From the NCBI RefSeq assembly GCF_000003815.2, contig NC_049979.1, forward strand, positions 1,513,121-1,552,795: a stretch of DNA of 39,675 nt. The letters run 5' to 3'. Below are positions 16,001 through 28,000 of the stretch, in pieces. Origin of the DNA: Branchiostoma floridae. Its lineage: Eukaryota > Chordata > Leptocardii > Amphioxiformes > Branchiostomatidae. Numbering within the stretch: the stretch's first letter is position 1; the number at the start of each line of letters is the position of its first letter. Below the pieces are notes generated by a model. It was not told the origin of the DNA. It saw only the letters and a program-made list of their open reading frames with translations, and did not search any database. The position numbers and the translations under genes are program-made.

Positions 16001-19000
16001 AAGAAGCGAGAAGAAGTTGAACCCGTGAATACTAGTATACATTAGACTTTGTAGTCTCAGTCATGTATCACACCCTACACAGTTTGTACTTAGATTCACT
16101 AGGAGATGTATCCTATTCACCTTGACCTGTACTTAGTTTGTTCAAAAGCAAAAATGTACAATAAAGGTCTTCATTCATTATCGGCACTTAACGATTTCCG
16201 GCGGCGCAAGACGTGCCAGGTGCCGGAGGGAGATTGGGGAGTGTCTCCGCCCTGTGAAGGGTGTTTAGCGGTCTTTGCCGAGGCGTCACGTCGCGCTGTG
16301 ACGTCAATGGCGGGAAATCACGTCATCAAACGTGTTAATCGTCGCTTATGTGGTGTTAGAAATGAATGTGGTTTGGGTGTTCTGAATGTGCCTTGTCATG
16401 ACGTGCCATCGTTTCTCACCTTTCTGGAAGGTGATTGCTTGAAAGGAAAGGCGTGTATCATAGTTGTGCATATTGTAAAATAGTACACTCCCAACTGTAT
16501 TATTACTACTGAAGTGACATATTTTCCCCGTCGTCAATGGCGCAAGATCACGTCATCAAATGTGTTGATAGTCGCTTATGTGGTGTTAGAAATGAATGTG
16601 GTTTGGATGTTCTGAATGGCGTGTGCTTGTTTCTGGAAGGTGATTGCTTGAAAGGAAAGGCGTGTATCATAGTGCTACATAATGTAAACGAGTATATTCT
16701 CTCCTGTTTTAGACTGAAGTGACATTTTTTTTCCGACGAACCTCTCTCGTTAGTTATTTGCCATGGTTAATGTTGCATATCTTGCCGCGTCTGTAGCTAT
16801 AGATAATGTGTTTTTTTAAACATCGCAAGTTTGATGTTACGCGTACGTATGGTGATGAATGTAGCCTTTTTGCCCACGAAAAGTCGTGTAGAACCGACAG
16901 TTCAGTGTATAACAGAAATACCCACAGATAAACAACCCTTTATAAGTAAACAGACTGATTCTCAACCAAATGGCCCGGTAACATGCGTCGCACGATTGTC
17001 GTAGCCTCCTTCACCGGCGTCTCTAGGGCCTTGGCGAAAGTTTTTTGGGGGGGTGAGCTGTGTGTGGGGGTGGACATCGATTCGCAATTTTTATCCGGGA
17101 ACACAACGGGAAAGGTAAATATGCCGGGAAAGGAAAAATGCCGGGAGAGGAATATATACCCGGGGGCTTGCACCTGCCCTCGCCAATACCACACCCCATC
17201 CCCACACACANNNNNNNNNNNNNNNNNNNNNNNNNNNNNNNNNNNNNNNNNNNNNNNNNNNNNNNNNNNNNNNNNNNNNNNNNNNNNNNNNNNNNNNNNN
17301 NNNNNNNNNNCACCCTTACTGACTGCAATGTCATCAAATTGTAGCAAAATATTCCCCGTATTATTATCTTCCTGATCATGAAGTACAGATACAGCCTGCC
17401 AAAACCTTCGGTAAGGGGACAAGTTATTTGGGTACGGAGACCTGCGAACAGAAATCTAGCTCAACGCTACCGTTTTTTTTTTTTTTGCATGCAACGATCT
17501 GCGCGGTAACAAATCTCCGACGCCATTGGTGGGTTAACGGGACTGACTGGTCGTAAGATGAGACAGAGTTATCGTACCTCTTGGCTACAGTTATTGATGG
17601 GGACAGAGAACAGAGGACCTGCCCTATGTTTACTGTTGTTACAGGCCATGTTCACAATCTTTGCTCTCAGAAATTTACAAGATGCGCCAATAATGTGTGC
17701 TACAAATTTTAGAAACTTGTCCGTGCAAGGCAAGACAAGACAGGCATGTGTTTTGCCTGCGGCTATGGCGACACAGAATAGAGCTAAAGGACCATTACCT
17801 TTACCTCTGTTGGATCAGCTCCAGGCTATGACCACTATCTTTGCTACACGAAGTGCTGAAGATGCGCTAATGACCGCTACCTACTTAATTCCGCCAGGCC
17901 AGACATATATCCGTTACCATGAACAACAGAATCTGAAGATATCTCCAACACAGCGTTCTATAGTTTAATGTTTTACCGTGTGTTAACTGTGCATATTTGG
18001 GCACCTGAGAGGAACTACACGCAGGGATCTTTAAACATAAGGTTGCGAAAATCTGTAGCATCAACTCTCATAATTCCACCAGGTGCCATCATTCCGCCAC
18101 ATAAAAAAAATTATAAAAGCCTTCTCAATATCATCTTGAACATCTAGATATCTGACTTCAGAACCCAGGTGTACTGATGCTACATTGGCACATCCCTTTC
18201 AATAACTCCGAATTCATGTACAGTCAAACCTGTCTATAGCGGCCACTCAAGGGACCGGACAAATTTGGCCACTATAGACAGGTGGCCTCTGTATAGAGGT
18301 GGTAACTTGTAGATAAATACCCAAGGGACCGACAAAAAGTGGCCACTATGGACAGGTGGCCCCTCTGTAGAGGTGGCCCCTAATACAGGTTTGACTGTAT
18401 AATTTCTCATGTGGCCGTTTTATGGCACCTGGCGGAATTTTGAGACCCAGAGAACAGATGTTAATGGAGGTTCCTTGGCCCAGACAGGATAAGGCAGACA
18501 TATGTTACACCTGTAGCTATTGCCACAGAAAATATGGCTTATATCTTAACGGTGCTTAACCTTTAACCAGGGCACATATCCACAGATGTACGGTAGCGCT
18601 ACCCCTACAGGCTATGTTTACACTGCCCACTCAGGTCCCCTTTCCACTAGACTGCGATCGCGATGCGCTCTTACTGCGACCTAAATGGGTAACCTTCGCT
18701 TCCACACTGGGTATATCATACAAAACGTAAAAGTGTAACTGAGAAGACAGCAAAACACACACAAAAGTGTAAAAAGATTCGTTTCTTTTCTATACAATTC
18801 GTTGAGCGATATGTCAAAATTTAGGTCGCAGAGAGAGCGTGGCGAGAGCGCCGTCATAGTGGGAAGGGGTTCTAATCTTCATTCAGCGATGACGACCCAG
18901 GGCGAATATCGGTCATTACAGTTTATAATGTCCATCCGCGATTAGCGGTAGGAAATCCATGATACATAACGGGACAAAATGGCCATAAGCTTAGACATAA

Positions 19001-22000
19001 TAGTGATGTGTTTCACCGGCAGCGCTCTTTCTGTTTACATAAATTGCCTGTCTTTAGATGGGGAACCCGCATGGCCATTTTCTCATAGCGTATTCGGCCG
19101 TTTTGATTCCACGGATCTTAAAACCGGAACGTGAACTCATACCTACAGGTGCACTCTTACCGGACGTGGGGCACGCTTGCGGCATTGCTGGGTTCGGAAG
19201 GTGCTCAACGAATTTCAGAGATAAAGAACGAGTTTTCTTACTTGTTGTGTATTTTTTCGTCTACTATGTCATACTTTTACGTATTACGCAATATCTGGAT
19301 TAAACCCCGCAATAGTATTGTACTCGATATTCTGTATGTACTTACAATCAGTTAATCCTTGTATGTTAGAATGTAGATTATTTACCCGTTTTCAATCACT
19401 CCATGTATTTGATTCAGTGATTTTGTTCACTTGCAATTAGCCCCATGGGCATGAATTTGCAATAAAACATTTACCATACAAAAAGTCGGAGAAAATAACA
19501 AAACAGTGACGCAGTGAACGCACGCAGCAATGCCGCAAGGTTGCCCCACGTCCGGTGAGAGTGCACATTAACGTAGGGCGTAATCAGTGCATTCTATGCA
19601 AAAGGTTGGCAAATACGTTTCAAAAGTTAGCGTCTAAGATGGGTTCACACATGCGTGGTATTCAAGTCCGTAAAAGGTCCGTAAGAAAGTCTTAGCCTCT
19701 ACCAGTCTCTACATGTCCGACTGGAAAGAAAGAAATAGGACAAATATAACCAGATAACATACCAGCGGAGTTAGCTAGTAACAAACCATATTCTCTGACA
19801 GCTAAATCCTCTGGTATGTTAATTGTGTCCATGTTTGTCCAATTTCTACTATTTTTCCTGGTAGAGGCTAAGAATGCCATACGGAGCTCATATTAAAGGA
19901 CTTGAAATGTACGCACGTGTGAGCCCGGCTTTAGCGAATCTAGCCTGCTTACGTTCAGCGTTGTTCATAACCGCCGCTTTCCTGAATTTAGCGTAGAGCG
20001 TTTACGGTACCCCCTCCCACCCCCATGCGGCCCCCTAGTCAATGTATACGTGAGCCTCCGATGTTGGATCTACTGCCCGCTTCCCTGGCCCTAGTCCTGA
20101 CCCAAACATGTCCCCCAGTCACATACATCAGCAACGGGCAGTTTACCGGCGCCGTGAATAACCCATCCTGGCGGGGTACATAATACTCATGTCCTATTAC
20201 TCCTGCCTGAATGGGGTCAGCACGCCGCCAACAATAGACAAGCTTATGACATGCCGAAAGCAATCAAGAAGAAGGTGGATGAGCAATTTTCGGGGCCCGT
20301 TGGGGCCAGGGCCAGTCTATAGCTAGTCCATGATGATTTGCCCGGGAAGTCCTCGGTACTGGAAGTGTTGCCCGCCCGCTAAAGTCAGTTAGCACACTCC
20401 GAGGAAGTTTGTAAGGGGTGAGATTCGGTTTTGTTGTTTACACCAAAAAGAAGTTACTCAAGCAACTGGATATGGTTTTGGAAACGGTGAGACACAGTGT
20501 CACTGACGAAAACTACTGGATAGTAGTTGAAACGTCTGACCGTTTCCAAAACCATGTCCAGTCGCTTGAGTAACTGCTTTTTGGCGTATCTTATTACCTG
20601 GATGTCTAACCCACATCGACGTATCTGTCGTTTATTTTGCTATCAGTGTCTGCAATTCCTCGGCATGTTTAGCCAAGTAAAGATCCCTCTGTAGCACTCC
20701 ACAGACAGACAAAGCTAGTGGAAAATGTGCGCGATGTTTCATGAGAGAGATCTGACATTTTGGCGATATCTGCATCTTCCCTCCGCCCATCCGTCATGAT
20801 CTTATCTCCCCCTGAAGCACCCATGCAAGAAGACTTCAAGTCAGTACTTCAAGAAGTCCGTAAGAAACTGCGCGAGAAAGTTAAGGAGGGACTCAGAGGA
20901 GACAAGGCCGAGGGAGATTAGTCTTGTGTTTTTGAATACCTGGTAGAAAAAAATTATTGGCGGTCAGTGGTGATTTTCTTCTTTTTTTTCTTTATTTACT
21001 TAAAGTCTCACCACAAAACAAGGCTCAAACTTAAAGTTTTGAAAAGTTTTAGATAGTACATCACGGGGAGGAAATTCCTTGGAAGCTTCTTCCATAACGA
21101 TGTAGTTCTAGGAAAGAAGCTGTCAGCGTGGAACTTCCCCCTAACAGGTGGGCGATGAAAGAAGAAAGGATGCTTTGCTTCCGTAGCATTGGCAAAACGT
21201 GTTCTTGCAGAGGGAGTTCGTTGTGGAGGCGCAATCTTTTAGATTTCAGCCGTAAGTCATCCACCAGATAAGCCTGGGTACCATCCGGTAGTTCGCTCCT
21301 ATTTTGGCTTCTGCTATCCGTCGTGGTCAAGGATCCCAGACGGAACAGCAGAGAAGTCACTGTATATAGTGTTTAAAGAATGGTATAGCTAGAAGAGACT
21401 GTATACAGTATATAATGAACGCCGGAGCGAACTTCTTTCCGACTGGTACCCAGGCTACCAACAGATACTATCCAACAAAAAAGATCGAAGGATGATGTGA
21501 AGGATTCGTGCTGATGGGGATTCAGAAGAAGGTTAGGGATGACGTACTTCACGATACTGATCCCGACTGGTACAAAGGGAAGATGGATGTGCGGCCACGG
21601 CGCGGAGGACTCTGATGGATGGAGAGGGTGATAAGGCGAGAAAAACTCTCCCCACTCGCGGCGCACGCTTCAGAACTCCTCTCCCCTCCACTGGCGACAT
21701 GTTGATGCATGAGGGTTGCGGTTCTTCTTTGAGCTTTCAATCATTCCGACTTTAGTAGAGCCTGGGTACTCTGCGTAACGAAAACTTCACTGTCTGTGGC
21801 TATATTGGTTTCCCCTCCTCAGGGGCTGGCTGAAGTTGGGCGGCCAGAGTGGCGTTCAATACAAAGGCTTCATTGCGCTCTGTCGATAATATCTCTACTG
21901 TCTATGTTTAGACAAAAGGCAACTTTTATGTGTGTGTTTCTTAATAATTTTAGTCATCTTGTGCAGTATAAGGTATACTATTTGTGTGAGATATATAACA

Positions 22001-25000
22001 AAGCTGTTGGGAGTTGTAATGCCTCAAATTACACCAGCTGTCGTCCGTCCATGTTGTATTATATTTGACGTTAAAACACATCGACTTGGAGACTGACATT
22101 TCGTGAGATGCTCCTCTTCATGTCGACCACCTGTCAAAAACTACTACATCTCTATGGTCCTGGCTTGGTCGTCTTGGACAGGTTCGACTGCATAAGTGCG
22201 ATTCAATCAGACCAACGTCTTGGAAATTCGAGGCGGCCTTAAGGAGGATGCCATCTTGCACCGCAACATTACCGACATAGGTGTCTCAATATATGTCTTT
22301 CAACATATTTTTTGTTAAATGGTGTCGTTGAAACAAGCCATTTCGGTTTAGTGCGGGACCACTGTGTAATTTTAATGTTGCAACAAACGAATACTTAAGC
22401 GTCGTGCTTTGCAGTAACACTGTGCTGTATTTGTACGTAGAATTACTGATTGTATGCTATGCAACGTGCTCCTGTATATCCCACTAACGTCATCTGGGCA
22501 CCATTCCGGATAGTTTATCGCGCCATTTTGGATAATTGGGTTGTGACTGTACCGAAATCCAAGCCTTAATATACTCCCAGAGACCAGTTTTGAAATCTGG
22601 CGACAATGCAAAGCTGACTTGAATAGAAACGCCTTAATTCACAGCAACACTTACTGTATATATACGCAGAACCACTGATGGTACGACACTGTAGCGTCGT
22701 CTCGGTACCATACTAACGTTCATGTTGTAAGGGAGCTGCAGTTGATCAAGATCTAAACCTCAATATGGCACTTTCAGCGACTGCTTTAAAAAAGCTTGTT
22801 GATACGAAGCTGGCTAGAGTAGAAACGCCGTAAGTCACAAGAACTAGTGTCTGTGTGCATCTTCTATATCACAGTAACGTCGCCTGGATACAATTCTAGA
22901 TTGCGCCATTTTGGATGATTGAGCTTCGACTACATCAGCAACCTAACCTCAATATACCCTCACAGGCTGTTTTCAAACTTGGCAAACACACAAAGCTGAC
23001 TTCATGTGAAATGTCGTGATTCACAGCAACATTACACTGTTGTGTATGTATCCCCTCTATATCGCAACGTCGCGTGGGTACCATCTAGATAATTTCATTG
23101 CACTCGCTTCGGTAATAAAGCTGCTAGTGCATCGACATCCAAACTTCAACATGTGCTCTCAGAGACTGTTTCCAAACTTGGCAACAATACGAGGCTGATT
23201 TAAGCAGAAACTCCGCGATTCAACGCACCATTACAACGGTAAACCCGTGTATCAGATGGAGGCCGGGAAGCATTGACCGTGTGTGCCTTTATAGTCAAGT
23301 CAAGTCAAGTTTATTGCACAACGATTGTAACAGGTACAATGTATGGCAAATTACGTATAACTAACAACTACAAACTACTTACATCAGTATACTAGTCTAA
23401 AATGATAGAAAATATGGCATCATATATTACACTTCTTCACATGGCAACGACATGTAGTCTACGTAGTCCTGGTTAGTTAACTTATCGACGTACTTAGATA
23501 TTGTAAATTGTTCAATATTTGCCCTGTCTTTTATGTTCTAGTTTTCATAGTACGCAGTATATAATGTTCTGTCCTAATACTGTACTGCTTTATTGTTTCA
23601 ACAGCGAACGCTTTCTTTCGCTTCTTCCGCAAATTCAAAACCAATATTACAAAGCGGACGCTAACTAACAATGATAGTTCCGAAGAGGACCAACACTTAC
23701 CAAACACGATCCACACTTCAACATTATTTGTTTCATCCCCACTTGCCGACGTCTCAGCCCATGTTGACAGACTAATTAGGTATAACGTTAAGACACCCTA
23801 ATCCCGCGAAACGAGGTCTGCGCACCGGTGCCAAACAGGTACGTGGCTTTCGCACTTAGATTCGGGCCAACAAAAGCTCCTCACAAGAATCATGGAATTG
23901 TCCGTGGTTCTGAACTGTCTGTGGTTCTGAACTGTCCGTGGTTCTGAACTGTCTGTGGTTCTGAACTGTCTGTGGTTCTGAATTGCCCGTGTTACTAAAC
24001 TGTTCGTGGTGCGGAACAAGCTTCAAGATATTCCAACAAGAGAAAAGAAGGGTGTGGCATTATCCTCATTACCTCCGTGAAAATGGAGGTACTGTTTTAG
24101 GTCTGTCTGTTTATTCATCTAGATCTGTCTGTCATTTGTTTGTTGTATGTTTATTTATCTGTATGTTTCTGAATATTTTGGCCGTGAATAACTTAAAAGA
24201 TGCGGATATATTGTGATGATATTTTGCATGTGGTTGGGTCTTATATACACAAAGGTTAAGGTTGATTTTGGGTCTTACATCTGCTTTCCTTGGTACCTGC
24301 AACAAGTACAATTTGTGAAGAGAAGATGGTCCAATCAAGTAGACTATGCTTATTGACAACATATTCGCATAATCAATAAGAAAAGGTAAACGAAATTTAC
24401 CAAAGCTCTAAGTATCTCACAGAAGTACGAAGTCTCTCAACTATAGTTTATGATATATTATTATTACAACCAGGGAAAATCTTTATTATTCCGCCGCCGT
24501 GCATGATTCCATCTGGTCTCAACATCAATTTGTGCAGAGCCATTCCGGCGATCCCCCGTCCTAATCCGTGCCGTAGAAGGGCCGGTATGAGTTTCCGCCG
24601 GCTGAAGCCCTGAGAGGGCAAGCTTCCATCAAAACTCATGATGAGAGCGGCATTACATGAAACAAGCTTTTCCAGAATTATGTATAAGCCCCGGCGCGCT
24701 TCAGAACTAGAGTGAAGCGTTATGAGAAATATATGCGATGGGGCCAGCTGAAGGCACGTCGATCCGGGAAATTTATTGTTGGCTCAAATTCCGCAGGAGT
24801 TGTTGGCCAGATGGAGAATGGCGCCGTGCTGTCAAAATCAAGATGGCGGCCATAAAACAAGACAAACAAATGGACTTTTTGGGTATCCAACATCTCAGGA
24901 GCTTTATATGTCCATGTCTAGGCGACCCTTACGCATAGTCATACACGTGTATATACAGACCCTGATCTCTCATTGCAAATATTGTTGTTGACAAGTGATG

Positions 25001-28000
25001 TTATATATTCCACTATAGATAATATGTATGTCATCCTACACCATGTTGTATATATAAATGTCTTTTTTGTTTGTTTCCATTCCTATCCTTTATGAACTTA
25101 GAAAATTGTTATTGATAAGTATCCTGTCCAAATCCATATGTATTGTTTCTGTTTTTGTCAGCAGGGCTAGCCCTTTGTAATAGCCCTGGCTGTGTGTTCT
25201 GACCAGCCAAACCAATAGATAAATAACTATGTCCAATGAGTACACCTAGAGGCATGTAGGTCCGGGGGGTATATCATATCCTCACCTCACCGGTCCCGTA
25301 GCCTCACCGGCCGTATTATGTATGGGCTAAAATTTCGAACAAGTTGTTGGTCAGATGGAAAATGTCAAAATGCTGTCGAAATCAAGATGGTGGCCATAAC
25401 GAAAGACAAGCTAAGGAAGGGGGATCATGAGACGTATTTAGTAACCAACATCCGAGAAGCTTTGTATGGAATACACGGGATGTCCTCCGCAAGAGGCATG
25501 TCGGTCTGTAAGATTCATCGGAGGCTTGAATCTCTATTGTTGGCCGAGCGGATAATAACATCATCAAAATCAAGATGGTGACCATAAAACAAGACAAGCA
25601 AAGCGGCTTATCAGATGGGACTGACCTAGAGACATGGAGGTTAATAAGATGTAGAGGCTCAAATATCGAACAAGTTGTTCAAAAATGATGTCATGATGCC
25701 AAAACCAAGATGGCGTCCATAAAACACGGCCAGCGAAGGGGATTATGGGATTTTGTTTTGTAATCAACATCCGATATCTTCCCATGCGGACTTGATGGAG
25801 CGTAAGAAAATGGAATGTTATTAAAATCTCTCTGGTCTGAGGCGTCTCAGGGTGATTGATCGGTGTTCTTTCCTTGGAATGTCTGTTGAAGGGCACGGTG
25901 TCCTTGAGAATCCCGGCCGAGATTGAGCAGGTCTATAACTGAAAGGTGCGGTAATGCTCACCGTTACAAACCGCTCTTACGTCACCGTGGGGCCTCCGGC
26001 TTGGTCAAGTCTTTACAAGAAGCGGAATCAGTTCGTCCTTGTTGACATCGATCTTCAATATTGATCATTGTGTTGTGCAAGAGGAGTAACGTTAGGTGTG
26101 CCGTGCTTGGCGATGAATGTAAGCTGTAGCGAAACCGCATTATGTGCCTAGTTTGTTATCTATTATCAACATTCTTCAGTCCTTTCAGGCAAGCAGCCCG
26201 TGATGATGACAATTAGTCATAATTCATTTAATCGAAGGTCATGTTTTCATTGATTTATGTTGCCCTTTGACCTCCTGCTCATGGTCACTTTTAGGTTACA
26301 CATTTGATTTTATTTGATTTTCCGTTTAAAAATTGTATATAAAAATTTTGTTCTTAACGCTTCATTAGATTGTATCGCAAACGGACTCCAGGAAGAATAA
26401 TGTGACATTAAACAGTGTAACACCAACGGAGATCTAAATAAAACAAACAAACCAACACTGCACCATCAGTTAGCAGCAGCAGCATTCGTCTCAAGCGTAT
26501 TGCGTGGAGTTAGATGGAAGCTGACGAAGATCTGTAACGTAAATAATAAGCCACGGACACTCGCATCAACGTTTAGGCCGCACGGACACTCGCACCAACG
26601 TTTAGGCCGCACGGACACTCGCACCAGCGTTTAGGCCGCACGGACACTCGCACCAACGTTTAGGCCGCACGGACACTCGCACCAGCGTTTAGGCCGCACG
26701 GACACTCGTACCAGCGTTTAGGCCGCACGGACACTCGCACCAGCGTTTAGGCCGCACGGACACTCGCATCAACGTTTAGGCCGCACGAACACTCGCACCA
26801 ACGTTTAGGCCGCACGAACACTCGCACCAACGTTTAGGCCGCACGGACACTCGCATCAACGTTTAGGCCGCACGAACACTCGCACCAACGTTTAGGCCGC
26901 ACGAACACTCGCACCAACGTTTAGGCCGCACGGACACTCGCACCAACGTTTAGGCCGCACGGACACTCGCATCAACGTTTAGGCCGCACGGACACTCGCA
27001 TCAACGTTTAGGCCTTACGGACACTCGCATCAACGTTTAGGCCTTACGGACAATCGCACCAACGTTTAGGCCGCACGGACACTCGCACCAACGTTTAGGC
27101 CGCACGGACACTCGCACCAACGTTTAGGCCGCACGGACACTCGCACCAACGTTTAGGCCGCACGGACACTCGCACCAACGTTAAGGCCGCACGGACACTC
27201 GCACCAACGTTTAGGCCGCACGGACACTCGCACCAACGTTTTATAGGCCCACCAAAGCCCCATTAAAGAATCATGGAACTATCCTCGGTTCTGAAACAAG
27301 TGGTGCTGTGCGACGTATCAACCGCAAAGTGCCTCTTTCCCTATCCTCGTCAAATGCACGCGAATAGAGGAGAAACATATAACCCACAATAATGATCTAT
27401 GAATGTATCTCCGCTCTTCCAACGGTTTGGCCGCAGCTGACGCCTGCTGTAAATCCCTGCCGTCGGCCCTTTAAACAGCAGAAGGAGACAGATATGTCCA
27501 CAAACTGATAAAGCCTCTTCCCATCACTTTGCCTGTCTCTTGACAAATTCCTGAACCCAACAGGACGACTCCGTTACAACATCTAGATGGATTGCTGCAC
27601 TTACTGCCGTTTTCATGCCATCTGTCTACATTACCAGTAGAAGAAGCTAAGCACTGCTGGATCACTCTAGATCTGTTTAAGGAACACAGTGTGCCGGAAG
27701 ATCTGATATGATATGTGCACCATTTTTTTTCAAACTTTCAAAGGAAAATTATTGACCACAGACGAATTATATCAAATCACCAAATGGACGCTGACAGATT
27801 CAGAAAAAAGCAAGCCATTTTCGGCGTTTTCCCATCTCATATGTCATGTATTGTTTTGCTTCGTTCAGTTCCATCCCAATAGAAGTTATGATTGACGACC
27901 CAATTACTGCTATATCTGCCACCCTTGTCGAGCTCGCTAGCCAAACTTCTGGCCCCGCCGACGATCTATCCCAAACTTTCCCATTTACGCGAGGGGGATC

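Noticed and set aside
17558-17968. 136-codon plus ORF with an internal protein repeat
   Set aside because: The protein repeat comes from a degenerate DNA repeat that continues, out of frame, after the MITE at 18.2 kb; no splice sites or family were recognised.
22372-22611. 79-codon ORF found identically at 30,292-30,531
   Set aside because: It lies inside the ~195-bp non-coding repeat; the identity reflects the recent inverted copy, not protein conservation.
26551-27246. Regular 29-bp repeats resembling a CRISPR array
   Set aside because: The units are directly adjacent with no unique spacers, and the context is a eukaryotic intron; it is a minisatellite.
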